Shown here: piece after piece, positions 36,615-47,986 of the stretch | How the letters are laid out: each line of letters begins with the position of its first letter | Position numbering within the stretch: position 1 is the first letter of the stretch | NCBI GenBank assembly: GCA_002914805.1 | Contig: JXTB01000076.1 | Span: 270,454-334,453, forward strand | Length of the DNA stretch: 64,000 nt | From: Parasponia andersonii | Lineage: Eukaryota; Streptophyta; Magnoliopsida; Rosales; Cannabaceae | Reading direction: 5' to 3' | Notes under the pieces: generated by a model | Database searches by the model: none | What the model saw: the letters and a program-made list of their open reading frames with translations, nothing else | What the model was told of the DNA's origin: nothing | Translations under genes and position numbers: made by a program

Positions 36615-38510
36615 ATGGTGAACACGAGAAGTGGTAAGAAGAGTGATACTCCTACTGCCGCCAAAGTGAAACTTTTTTCTTCATCAATTCTGATGAAGAA
36701 GAAATATGCTTCTTCCTCATCTGCAGCGAAAGTGTAGAAGACTGGTTCAATGGCTGAACCTTCAACTCAGCCTCCACAAGCAAGTGAACAGAATGTTTCT
36801 CTTCAAGCCCAATCAGTTGTAGGTATTTCGATTGCTCCACCATCAGCACTGGTAGTTCCTGTTCATTCTACTGAAATCCCCAATCCACTAGTGGTAACAT
36901 CAGAAGAAGGAAGCTCGATTTCGATTTCTGGTTATCTCAAAGAATCGATCCATACTAATGTTCTAACATCTACACCACCAAATCTAGCGATCTCAAAGGA
37001 AGGTCTGAATGAGAAAGTACCACCTGTAACTTCCGATGTTCCAATATCATCGGTTGATGATGCTGCCAAAGACACAATGAACACTAACCCTCTTTCTGAA
37101 GATGTTTTTTCTCCTGGGTATACTCCAAAAACTACCCCGAGAAAAATGATGAGACAACCCAAACAGCATCTGCAATTTCTTCAGAAGTTCTAACATCTGT
37201 TGCCGATCTAGAGATATCAACACCACCATCGGTTAAAATGGGTGATGTGCCAACATCTCCCAATCCTTCAGTTCTAGTAGTGAATATCGAACCAACCCCT
37301 CAAAAGTCTGTTGATATCTCTAATGTTTCAACATAGGCAGATCCTCCGGCAGTCTCTGTACCAGTCTTAAAATAGCAACCTGAGGCTGATGTCCCAACAT
37401 CTCCTCAAGATCAGACACCACCAGTTATACCAGAGCCAGCTACAACATCAAAGACAAAGAAGAAATCTGTTGCCCAAAAAATTTATGGTCATTCTTTGAA
37501 ATCAACACACCGAAGAAGAAAGCAACTGTTGTTGAGAAAGGAAAAAGGGTATCTTCTTCAGAAACACCAAGTTTTATTCCTGAAAACTCTTTCTCTCTAT
37601 AATATTATACAAAAGATGCTGCTTAATCTATGAAGATCTATGAACAATGTCAATTTATACCTGAGAGAAACATAAACTTAAAGTCATTTCAGAAAATAGA
37701 AGCTTTAAAATGTATTGAAGATCAAAAGTGGTTAAATACTGTATCTGAAATCAAAGGTTTTGTCCCTAGGATAGTCAGAAATTTTATTCTAATTTGACTA
37801 AAGACTTAGACAAACTAGGTTCACCAAGGTATAGGAAAGTGTTTGTTAGGGGTCATGTTTATGATTTTTCCCCTACTGTCATAGCCGAATTCCTAAACAT
37901 ACCTATTTGGCCATTTGATGACTTTGAGAAAGAATTTCCTCTCAACAAGGTAGCTTGTGAAATCCTTAGTACACAAACCAAATGGCCAAAAAATAGCATC
38001 TTTAAGACCACTGATCTGACACTCAAATACAAAGAGTTGCATTGTATTACCATTGATAATTGGATGCCAACTACTCATTCTAGTACACTGCATGGAGATT
38101 GTGCTTGTTTTCTATTTGATGTTGGAACAGGTGGCCAAGTGAATTTGAAACAGTTGATTTTCAACCACATCTATGACCTGCGATACAACACGACTCCAAC
38201 TAAGAGATTAGTCTTTCCAGCTCTTATCTATGGAGTTCTAACTAAGCAGAGACCTCCTCACTATACTTCTGAATATCTCACTCCTCTTGTATCTAAACTG
38301 GTGTTCAGAATAAAGGAGAGAGATTCTGTTAAGGGGGAGGATGAGCCTGCTGTAGATCCTAATGTTACAACATCTGGTACTGCGTATACAAGTACTGTAA
38401 ATTCAGTCGTGCTTGCTCATTTGGACAAGATAAAGCGAATGTTATCTGCAATTTGCATAATGATGGACATTGATATGGGAGATGCTTCTCTATCTCCTCC
38501 TCCTGCTTAA
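36615..38510 (+). pseudogene. Envelope-like third ORF of Copia-1 (fossil)
   Basis: Located between pol and the 3' LTR, where Sireviruses carry an envelope-like ORF. It begins MVNTRSGKKSDTP, has a long serine/threonine/proline-rich low-complexity middle, and ends in a better-preserved domain containing RKVFVRGHVYDFSPTVIAEF, then TLKYKELHCITIDNWMPTTH and LLFD-like text. This matches, from memory, proteins annotated 'envelope-like' or 'putative plant transposon protein' (PF20167 type) in eudicots. No obvious transmembrane segment is visible, so a true envelope role is unproven for the family. The copy has several breaks. Confidence 0.65.
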
Positions 38511-38729
38511 AGATTTTCTTGCAGTTTCTATTTTACTATTTATCATTAAAAAGTGATGTATATCGCAGACAAATTATGATTTCTGGTTAAGTATTTTGTT
38601 GTATTTTCTGTAGGAATTGAGCTTATGTTATAACATTGAGCAACTTATGATTTATTTTATGTGAATTATAGTTTCCATTTAAGTTATGAATTTTGCAGTT
38701 TTTTGTAACTATCTTTGGCTATTTTTGCC

Positions 38730-38849
38730 AAAAAGGGGGAGTAGTTGCAAAAATTACAAAAATTCTGGCCAAACATTAATTGTTTTTGCAAGGACTAACT
38801 ACATTTTGTAGGTACAAATATTTTGCCTAAAAATGCCAAAGTGGGAGAT
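38730..38849 (+). other. Duplicated polypurine tracts of Copia-1
   Basis: AAAAAGGGGGAG at 38730-38741 and AAAGTGGGAGAT at 38838-38849; the second directly abuts the LTR start. Both are preceded by the same phrase (TTTTTGCCA / AAATGCCA), so the 100-base interval looks like a tandem duplication. Multiple purine tracts are a known Sirevirus trait. Confidence 0.7.
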
Positions 38850-40041
38850 TGAAAAGGCAAAGTCTGTTGTCATTTGAGATGTTGCAACATCACTGTCTAT
38901 GTTGACTGATAGTGATTCTGAGTTGATATTGCAACATCACTGGAATATTTGACCTGGCATTTTTGAATGTGTTTGTCCGAATTTTATAGCTGTCTTATGA
39001 TTGAATATCTGTTCAATTAGTTAGGTTTTAATCAGAAATATCAATGGTTATTATTTGTCTTATAGGAAAATTATATTCACATATTTCTTTCTTATTTAGG
39101 TGTATTTTAATGAAGATTAATTATTGGGTGATTAATAATATTAATTGGTTAATATTTCTGGAAATAATCAATCTTGATTTTAATCAATCAAATTACCATT
39201 TTTAGGCTAATTTAATCTGATTACTTTGACAGCTTACATTTTATGGAAACTACCTTATTTAATAAGTAGTAAATTTAATCTCTTGAGGTGTCGTTTCCTT
39301 ATTAATTTTTAGTTGATTCTTTTTTTATGTGAACATCTTTTATTTGATTGATTTGTACAAAAAATGGAAATTTTATTTCAGATAACAAATCAACACTTCT
39401 TTTAGAAAGATTACAAATCTGATATTTAGACAGGGCCGATGTTGTAATGTGCAAAATCAGCAATAATTTCTAATCAGTCTTGATTACGAAAATATTATTC
39501 TTGACTGATCTATTTAGCTTCCAATCAGCATTTATGATGAAGAAAATATGTCTTGCAAATTACCGACGATTGGAAGAGCTCAAGCACTATAAATAGGTGT
39601 CTAGGCTAGAGTCCTAGGTGTGCTATGTATATTTAAGATTGCCATTAAAGTAATACTTTGATAAATCTGTCTATATTTTGTATTGAGAGACTAGGAGGTC
39701 TATACTTTGTATTGTGAGACTAGGAGGGATTCTTAGTCATGAAAGTGCTTCGGGAGAAGTGCAACAATTCTTCGAGAGAAGACAGGTTCCGTGAAATTTT
39801 AAGGAAGTTCAGACGGAATGAATCACATCAAATCGAGGGGAGCTCGCTAGACAGATTAGTAAAGGATTACTAGCATATTGCAACATTTAAAAGAGGGAAT
39901 CTTTTAAATTTGATTGGTGTTTGTACTCACATTATTCTTTACTAATAAGTTTATTTCTCTAGGCATGGCTCCTTGGATATAGACTATTGGGAGATAGTTG
40001 AACCAAGGAAAAAGTATTGTGTGTCAAATTTTTTTTTTTCA
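38850..40041 (+). repeat. 3' LTR of Copia-1
   Basis: Starts TGAAAAGGCAAAG right after a purine tract and ends in TTTTTCA, giving a short terminal inverted repeat. Length about 1.19 kb. A TATAAATA box lies at 39589-39596. Contains several copies of the GATGTTGCAACATC-type palindrome. The end is inferred from the inverted repeat because no 5' LTR is available for comparison. Confidence 0.65.
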
Positions 40042-40189
40042 GTATTACAATATCCATATCATAATTTTCCGCATATTCATCTTACATAATTAATTGGACA
40101 ATTAATTATATTCGGTAAGAATATAAGAAACGGTCGTAATACTCTCTATTCCATGTGTTTATTATCCAAAAAATTCTTCTTAGTACCCT

Positions 40190-40530
40190 TGTGAAAAATC
40201 AAGCGTAGAAAGTAAATGCAATGGAGCAATAACCTATGGCGCCTTGAAGGAAGAAATAGCGACAAGCTCATTACGAGACACCATATGCAAAGTTAGATAC
40301 TCAAAAAATCTTCTGCACATATACGGAATAAAACTGGAGATAAAAGGATCCCTTGACGCACCCCGATCTTGTAGTACTAATAATCAAAAGCTATAACGAT
40401 AGTCATTAATTTTCCTACCTTTTGGTTAAAAAAGTACTCTTAGAAGCAAATTAATCCCTAATTTTAGTAGTATAAGAATCATAATAAAGGGAGATCCAGA
40501 AAGCGAATGGATGAAATTTTTAAGATTTAA
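40190..40530 (-). pseudogene. LINE (L1-type) reverse transcriptase fragment
   Basis: On the minus strand the frame around 40363-40305 reads GVRQGILLSPVLFRICAEDF, matching the plant LINE RT block G-x-RQGDPLSP-x-LF followed by a CAE/D-like segment; the acidic residue after RQG is replaced here. Upstream, around 40510-40450, another frame gives FHPFAFWISLYYDSYTTK, comparable to the block that precedes this motif in LINEs. The fragment is short, with stops and frame changes, and no poly(A) tail or target duplication was seen. Confidence 0.55.
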
Positions 40531-41015
40531 TCAAGTTGACAAAAAAGACCTTTTTTGAATGTTTGCTTAATTTGTTAATTTTTGTAAGTGCAATAATTTT
40601 AAAACAAAAAACAAAAAGAAAAAGAAAAAGAAAAAGGGTGCGAGATGAAAATGTTAAAATTGAAATTGTATAAGAGCTAGGGTGCCGCTTCTAATATTAT
40701 GATACAATTATATAAGTACGTCAAAGGGATGAGAATATGTAATACTATGATAATTGAACTCAACAAATTAACACGTATTAATTTATAACAAGGAAGCTAG
40801 CTAGAGATACATAGAAGAGCATGAGCATGACTAATAAGAACCACATTATGGTATCTAATAACCATATATCATGGTTCGTATTCTTAATCATGATTATACC
40901 AAGCTTTCTTCATTTAATTTTTACATATATATATATATATATTATGATCTTGTTTTCATGCTTAATTTTATGATCTTCTTTTAGCCCAAGGAAGAAAAAA
41001 TATCATGGTCCATGA
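40531..41015. other. Intergenic DNA 3' of the glycine-rich protein gene
   Basis: AT-rich, with AAAGAAAAAGAAAAAG near 40610-40635 and a (TA)n run at 40925-40942. It would contain the 3' UTR and poly(A) site of the minus-strand gene ending at 41016. No other gene seen. Confidence 0.5.
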
Positions 41016-41329
41016 TTAGTTGTGAGGATTATTGGCTCCAATTTTTGCATCAAAAGCTTCATCAAAATAACTGCAACACCTTTCACAACCTCTGCCATAG
41101 TAGTTGGGCCTGCAGCATCCATAGTAACAACTACCATCAAAACTGCGAATGCCGCCGCGATAACCGGGTCCACCACCGTAACCGCCATAGCCGGGGTATC
41201 CAGGATATCCATTTCCACTATGGTGGTATCCTCCAAAGCCACCGTAGGCGCCGACCTGTCCAGGGTATCCTCCATAAATTCCAGCCCACCAATTAACGGA
41301 CTTCATTACACTGTTGGCATTCACTGCAA

Positions 41330-41377
<48 letters not shown>

Positions 41378-41543
41378 GTGAGAAAATTATTTTACTTTAA
41401 TTAGAGACCAAATCGGCTACTTATTTCAATGAACCAAATACAAACCTAGGTCTAAGTATAACAATATTACAATTTTGTCTTAATAACATGAGTCATTTTG
41501 GTGGAATTAAATATTATAGAAGTGAAAGTTTATAAAATATTAG

Positions 41544-41577
<34 letters not shown>

Positions 41578-41707
41578 TTTAACACAGAAGCTGACCGTTT
41601 TTGTTGTCAACGGAAGTGTCAACAAGGTTTCTAGCTGCCTCATCTGAACAGATGGGAAGAGCAACCGCGAGAAAGAAACTCAGGATAATGAAAACCTTGA
41701 AACCCAT
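41016..41707 (-). CDS. Secreted glycine-rich protein, two exons (139 aa)
   Basis: Exon 1 is 41707-41596 and exon 2 41323-41016. The intron (41595-41324) starts GTCAGC and ends CCTTGCAG, phase 1, and joins codon 38 as valine. Residues 1-20 are a signal peptide (MGFKVFIILSFFLAVALPIC), followed by SDEAARNL, the usual start of the GRP family (PF07172 type). Residues 52-95 are glycine/tyrosine-rich (GGYPG, YPGYGGYGGGPGY). Residues 103-121 form a cysteine cluster (CYYGCCRP, then GRGCERCC) with six cysteines. This is the architecture of class II glycine-rich cell-wall proteins, some of which bind wall-associated kinases. It is expected in the wall or apoplast; the exact role is not shown by the sequence. 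Splice sites are inferred from the matching frames and consensus ends. It is intact. Confidence 0.88.
41333..41376. repeat. (AT)n microsatellite inside the glycine-rich protein intron
   Basis: Nearly pure AT dinucleotides (one G interruption) ending about nine bases before the 3' splice site, in the place of a normal polypyrimidine tract. A second (TA)n run of about 25 bases lies at 41551-41576 near the 5' side of the same intron. Confidence 0.95.
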
Positions 41708-41808
41708 TTTTTTTTTTCCTTTTCTCTTAGGAAAGACTAATAGTTATGCTGTACTCGAAGGAGAGAAGTGATTGAGAAGAGTGTGTGGAATAAGATCCAT
41801 TTGATCTC

Positions 41809-41816
41809 TATTTATA
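41809..41816 (-). promoter_or_regulatory. TATA box of the glycine-rich protein gene
   Basis: CACTATAAATAG on the minus strand, about 100 bases before the ATG at 41707; transcription would start near 41780 and give a leader of about 70 nucleotides. Confidence 0.75.
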
Positions 41817-41985
41817 GTGTAAGATACGAGGTTTATGCAATTTGCAAAGACGGCAAGTTTTAGGCTCCGTTTAAAACTTGGAGCCTTAAGTTTTTTTTTT
41901 CCCCCTAATTTTCAAGTTTTTGTTTCATTAATTATTTATTAAAATATTTTATCCTTCGTCCACTGTTCATTGACTATATATTATT

Positions 41986-44803
41986 TGTAAAATCTGAATT
42001 TTTAGAGGGGAAAAAGTGTAATTTTAAGCTCAATGGCAATCTTGTAATTTTTGGAATATTAAATTGAAAATATGTGCATTTTTTTATTGGGTGTCTACAG
42101 TTTCAAAATTTTGCTTAAAAGACCCCTAAGTATTCCATCTTCTCATGATGGAGGACCTGAGAGAGGGAGAGACGGAGGAGCTTCTGCCGACCAAGCGTGC
42201 CACTGCATGACTTCGCCCAGACGTATCGGCCCACGTCTCTTTTTAGTTGCCAATGAAGTTAACGCCGGTGGTCTTGCCTCGAACGAAGCTTGGACGGCGG
42301 AGCTAGAGCGTCGTGAAGACAACGCTCACCGCAGCATATTTCTGGCCAATAATCGACCCTTTGGCGTCGTTTCCACCCTCCGCCGGTATGTCTCGAATCG
42401 TCATGAGCTCGCCATCAATTCTCCATCGGCCACTGACGTTAACTCACTGCCGGTGAGTACTTTCCCATTGTGGCAATTCTTTTTCCTTTAATTTAATATT
42501 TTGGTATTTTTATAAATAATTTGTAAACTAATTAATTAGGCCAAAATAATTATATAGTGTTAAGTAAGATTCAATCATGGTTAAATATAATTATTTTGTA
42601 CAGAATCGAATTTTGGTAACAGGAGAATTTTTTTAAAAAATAATAATAATAATAAAATGTGATATTTTTCTAATTGTATTCAAAATAGGTATTTTCTTGA
42701 ATTTATAGGACTTGGGCCAAAAGTTTGTTAAACTTTAAGAATGGGCCTTGGGCTGTGAATAGGGAAGTAATAACTTTCTAAACATTCCTTAGAAAATAGC
42801 TTAACCAGAAATATTGGTATTTTTCTAATTACTTTGAAAAAGTGATAATTGCATAATTATTATGGTTAGGTCATTTATTTACCTGAGATAATTATATGAG
42901 GTGAAATAAGATTAAAAACTATGAATAATTACTTAGTAAAAGTTAAAACAATATCCAAAAGTATGGTAACTTTTAAATAGAAAAAGATGGCATTTCCTAA
43001 ATAATTTCAAAATATGGTATTTATGTAATTTTTGGATTTTAAAGCCCAATTAATGCTCGGGACCTCGAAACTGAGTTCTGACTTTGAATTTAGACTCAGT
43101 GAGGTCAAGACATAGATTATGATATAAAATACTACTATGTTTTGTTGTGGAACAAAAATTAGAATTACGTGGCACAAATTGTACCGTTTTGGGTGCTACG
43201 GGTCGGTTCCGCACCGGGATCCGTTTTTGCCCAAGTATATATCTAACCTAGTGTTTTTGGGTGCTTTAAATTGAGTGATGACCTCCGTTTTTCCATTTGA
43301 GGCTCCAGTGAAAAAGTCACTTTTTCAAGTGAGCTTACTAGGATCCTGAAACGATTGTTTGAACACCCAAATGACCAATAGGAGTTTCTTCGATCGTCTT
43401 TAGCTTAGTATGCCATGTTGAGGTAGGAATTCAATTACATGGTTTTACACATGATTTAATTTAAAATTTACATTATAACAATTTTTGTGAAAATCATGAA
43501 TAAAATGATATTTTGATAAACTATTGGAAAATCTTGGATTATTCTGGAATTAAATTTTGTGACTTTTGTACATATTTATAAACTCGTGATTCTTGAGAGA
43601 TTTAGCGGTTTTTCTGCCCAATGTATAGTGAATTCTAGAATAATATCAAGAGGAATTTTAAAGTATTGTTTTGTTATGTTTTGCATAGTTATTACATATA
43701 TCTTGTTACATGTTATACACATGATAGGATCACACATGAGATACATCTTAGGCATCGAAGTGTTATAGTGGGCGACTAGTATACCCGCCCTCAGTGAGAG
43801 CCCGTAAACCCGTGCGGGGTTTATTTTTCTGATTATCCCTATTTGGTAGGTGTACGCATTCAGTTGCCCCTCCAGTTTGGTAGGTTAGACACATGGGTGT
43901 CCCTCCGACTTTTCTAGGATAGATATTGGGCATAGAGTACTTAGTACACGTAGTACGAGTTACTCTAGTTCGTGATGAGAGGGTGTGAGCTCATAAGATG
44001 GGTTGATTTATAATATGTACAAATGTGTATTACTGGTTTCAGTTTTAAATATGTAACTATTCTTGATATCAATTATATTATACTTGGTTTATGAATGGAA
44101 TTTGGAAAAAGTATTAACCATGCAAGTTTGGTAAATTACATCCATTTAAAAAGGTAATTAAGTTTCTACTGAGCATTCACGTGCTCACCTCCTACTCTCT
44201 CCCTCTTTCAGGTATCGATATATTTTGTGGTTATTATTCTGGTGGCTTGGCAAGCATGTTTATCATATGCTTGTAGTTCCAAATCCTCTTCATTAGTTGG
44301 TTCATACTCTGTATCACATTTTCTTTCTAAGTCAAATTTATTTAGCCAATAATAGTATATTTACAAAGTGGATGTTTGAGGATAATTTTGCTATCAAATT
44401 AAGTACCTAGAAACATAAATGATTTTATGTCTATTATTTAGACAATGGACCTAAGGTTTTAATTTGACTCATTTCTCCAAATGTTATGAATTTAAAAATG
44501 TTTTTAAATTAATTAATTAGATTTTTCTTCCAAACTTTAAATAATGGATTTCCTAGAAAAATTAATACTAATGAAAAGTTTCTAAATAAATTAATTTGAA
44601 TTCCTCTAAACTTCAAGTGGAGTATTTTCTCGAAAACTCTATATCAATAAAGGGTTTCTTTAATTCAAATTTTATTTATTCTTAAGGACTAAAATATAAA
44701 ATTTCAAATATTCAATTTTCTATAATTTTTGAAAAATTACTATTTACCGCTATTTTAACATAAGATTACTAATAGTCATGGCCTTAAATTTCCGGTGATG
44801 ACA
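41986..44803 (+). mobile_element. Solo LTR of a Ty3/gypsy element
   Basis: Starts TGTAAAATCTGAATTTTTAG and ends CCGGTGATGACA, flanked on both sides by the same 5 bases TTATT (41981-41985 and 44804-44808). No internal region is present, so it is the product of recombination between the two LTRs of a former element. Internal blocks match the Gypsy-1 LTRs (GACCTCGAAACTGAGTTCTGAC; the GTGAGAGCCCGTAAAC region; GGGTGTCCCTCC), placing it in a sister family. The G/C-rich start (42140-42440) yields a spurious frame at 42072-42491. Confidence 0.9.
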
Positions 44804-44808
44804 TTATT

Positions 44809-44929
44809 TCTTTTCTTGCTTCGGGTATATATTCTTAACTCTTCGTGTAATAAATATCTATATATACGCTATATAAGACGTATATGCTCACGTGCGTGCA
44901 CAACTTACTTACTTTCGGTCAACAGCGTA

Positions 44930-44960
<31 letters not shown>

Positions 44961-45829
44961 TATAGTATTCACAAGACCAAATGAAGTTTTCTATACGTGC
45001 AATTAAAACTCAACTGGAATCATCATACCGGACACTTTTGGGCACAAGTTTAACGTTAAATAATCATAATATCAGCATCAGACAATATGCTAATAAGCAT
45101 TTGGAAATATGTATTAAAAAAAAAAAGATAAATTTACTATGTGATTACTCTTCTTTTCCTGATGGAACAATAAACTTCCTCTGAACTTATCGTCTTTTTT
45201 TTTTTAATGTATTAACTAATATATCCAACCTCTTATTAGCAGCAAACAAAGTCGGTATAGTCGGGCCAATAACCACTTTCCAAAATAATCAAAGTTAACA
45301 AAAATATTTTATACTTTTTGATCAACAAACTTTCTTCTTCGGAGTTGATTTGGGTGGGGATAATGCAATTTTTTGAAATGAAACAGTTTTTTAAATTAGA
45401 ACAAAGAAAATGGTTGTTCTTTATAATTAGAAAGTGCAATAAGTGGTAGTGAGCTAATTTTTTTCACACGGAGTGCACTCTCATCTTTGTGAAATTTCGG
45501 TTCAATACCCTTTTTGCCTTATATTTCACCCGTATCTGATTTTTTTTTTTTAATTTGGATTTTTAGCATGTTTGCCTCTTCAATTATTCGTAATTGACAA
45601 AGTGGTCTCTAAGTATTTTTTTTTTTGGGCAATTAAGTTACTGTATTATAAAAACTATGACAATTAATCCTTTTCGTTAGTGATCGTCAAAAAATTATAT
45701 CAAATTGAGCATTTTCAAGTCACATATAAGGTTTTTGAAAGTCAAAGTCATTATTTTACTAGTATTAGTTGGAATTAGAAGGAAAGTAATGAAAAACTAA
45801 TTTTAAATGGTCATTTGACCCTAATTTTA
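44809..45829. other. Intergenic DNA, no gene seen
   Basis: Includes a (TA)n run at 44931-44956 and, around 45590-45700, text of the 'AATTGACAAAGTGGTCTCTAAGT' kind typical of small Mutator-like non-autonomous elements, but ends could not be defined. The left boundary of the next LTR also lies somewhere here. Confidence 0.45.
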
Positions 45830-47982
45830 AAAAAGGATTTAATCTCTCTCATCCTCTTCCTCTTCCGACTCACTATCTCTCTCGTTTCCCTCATCTCTCT
45901 GCCGAACAGAGGAGTAGGAGGACCAGCCCTAGCCGGCCGTTGTCGCGCCCCACCACTGACCGGCGTAGCCTCCCCACGCTGCCAACAGCCCGCACAACTG
46001 GTCCCCAGTCACTGCTGAGCTCTGGATCGCTGGAAATGCCGTTAATGGCCACAAAGGAACTTTGATTTTTCGGCATTGTTTCAGACCGTTTCGCCACGTG
46101 TTCTTAGGCTCATTAGGTTTGTATCGTCAAGAGGAAACTCAAGGTATATATTTCACGATCATATTTACTCGGATTAAAAGTTGCTATTATTATCTATCTT
46201 TGAGCTCGTGTTTGACTTTTGATCTGACTATTAGATTTTGTTTTTGATGTCATATTTGGAATGTACTTAGAAAACGATGAAGTTTGATATATATATATAT
46301 ATATATTTGGTGACGGGCAAGAAAAATGATATCTAACGGCTTAGATTTTATCTTGTTTTGTGTGCACCAGCTTAGTGTTAATCCAAACCCGAATTGATCG
46401 AATTATATGTCTAACTTTGCTATTTTGGATACTAGAAATTTAGTGGATAGATCTGTTTATTGATTTGAAGCTTCGTTCAGGAGTTGGTTTTTCACAAGTG
46501 AGCAATCAAGGGCTTGGAATTAGTTTTTGACCCTCCGAGCAATTGTTTAACAACACCTTGAGGATCCAATAGTGTGGTATCGCTATTCTAGTAAGGTAGG
46601 GATTAAATTATCCTTGTTTTACACCATTTTTTATTAAAACTTAATTTCTACAACGCACGATGATAAATGTGATTTTTGAACTATTTTAGATATATGTGAT
46701 GGAATTGAATTGTATTATATGTATTGGATTACTCTAGAACTATTCTGAATGCATGATATTTTTAGATATGTTAAAACAGGGTCGTTGTGCTGTCAATTTT
46801 TATATAAAATTTAATTAATCATTTTATTAAAAACCAGAACATTATTTGAATTTAAATTACTGCATAGCTATTTTTGCACATCAGTTCAGAGTACATGTGT
46901 CATAGGATCACACATGAGTACCAAGTTAGTATCATGGGATTTTTATAGTGTAACACTATGGCCTTACCGACGGTGTAGAGTCCATGAACCCGCGCTAAGT
47001 ATTTTTTTCTTATTACCTCCCAGTTTGGCAGGCGTAGGTAATAGGATTGCCCCCCTTCAAGTTTGGTAGGCAACACATAGGTGTCCTTTTTGGTTATGGG
47101 CTAGGTGTCAAGCACACTATATGGCATATGTAGTGCCAACATCCTGGTTTCTATCGATGAGAGGTGCTGAACTCACAAGTATTAGTGGATTTGTGCCATA
47201 TGTTAGTGGACTAGTTGATTTTTAGATATCATGCTTTTACATATATGTATATATATCTATATATGCATACAGACTATCGATTTTAGAGATTTATATATAT
47301 ATATATATAAATGTTTTGCAGAGGTGTTTTGGATTAAACTAATCATGCAAGGACTCCCTATCACTAAAAAAAATTTTAAATGAGGTAACAATTTCTCTAT
47401 TGAGCTTTCGAGCTCACCCCTCCTATTTTTCTCCCTTTCAATGGTAGTTCATTTCAGTTAGTTGTCTCATTAGCTAGGTAGTCACTTGGCTTACGCTCGT
47501 AGTCTTATTCCTCTTTGGTTGGTACCTTTCCTTTGTCTCACTTTTTTCCATGTTTAACTATTTAGCCAAGTCTATTGATTCTACTAAGTGAATATATAAG
47601 GATTTATTTACCATTATTGGAGGTTTTCATATACAAATTAGACGCAATGGTTTCACAAGGAGCTTATTTTCAAAATTTTAAGTATTTGGAATATTGTAAG
47701 TTAATTTTAGACATTCAGATTCAAGATTTGAAAAATTTATTGAATCAACACTATAGTTTTATCAAACCAAGCTTTTGTGCAACTTTACTATGGTTTTCTT
47801 GAATTTTAATTGGTGTGCCATTCTTAATAAATTAAACTAAAGATGAACCCTCTTTTAGATAGAATTTCTTAAAATAAAAACCCAAGTACTTAGTTTTCTC
47901 TGAATTTTTAAAAATTCTTTATTTATCTTTATTTACACTCAAAATTACCAAAAGCCATGGCCTTAGATTTTAGGTCGTGACA
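45830..47982 (+). repeat. 5' LTR of a third gypsy element (Gypsy-3)
   Basis: The right end TAGGTCGTGACA is followed by a primer binding site, fixing it as a 5' LTR. Internally it has the region shared with the other LTRs (AGAGTCCATGAACCCGCGC; AGTTTGGCAGGCGTAGG; AACACATAGGTGTCC). The start is approximate: no clear TGTAAAAT was found. The short frames in 45815-46247 lie in its G/C-richer start and are not genes. Confidence 0.7.
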
Positions 47983-47986
47983 GAAC

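Larger units (their letters stand above)
30890..40041 (+). mobile_element. SIRE-type Ty1/copia element, 5'-truncated (Copia-1)
   Basis: Fossil lacking its 5' LTR and gag start. Order: gag (30890-about 32500) with the UBN2-type core ITNCDSAKEAWDNLQTHFE and two zinc-knuckle segments near 31650 and 32440; pol (about 32600-35670) with protease/pre-integrase, integrase, copia-type RT (QMDVKSTLLNGFLNEEAYVE) and RNase H (YSDADWVGNADDRKSTTGGY); a further ORF 3' of pol (about 36615-38510); purine tracts; and a 3' LTR (38850-40041). Long gag, an extra 3' ORF and repeated purine tracts are hallmarks of the SIRE/Sirevirus lineage. The coding part has around ten or more breaks. Age cannot be estimated without a second LTR. 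Confidence 0.85.

Noticed and set aside
41003-41378. Antisense frames over the glycine-rich protein exon (94 and 118 residues) and a second minus-strand frame
   Set aside because: Shadows of the real exon 2, which has a signal peptide exon, splice sites and a cysteine motif in its own frame.
42072-42491. 139-residue plus-strand frame with arginine-rich text
   Set aside because: Lies wholly inside the solo LTR in its G/C-rich start; equivalent regions of the sister LTRs give unrelated frames.
47220-47310. Possible host promoter with TATATA runs
   Set aside because: These are TA microsatellites within the Gypsy-3 LTR, with no gene downstream.
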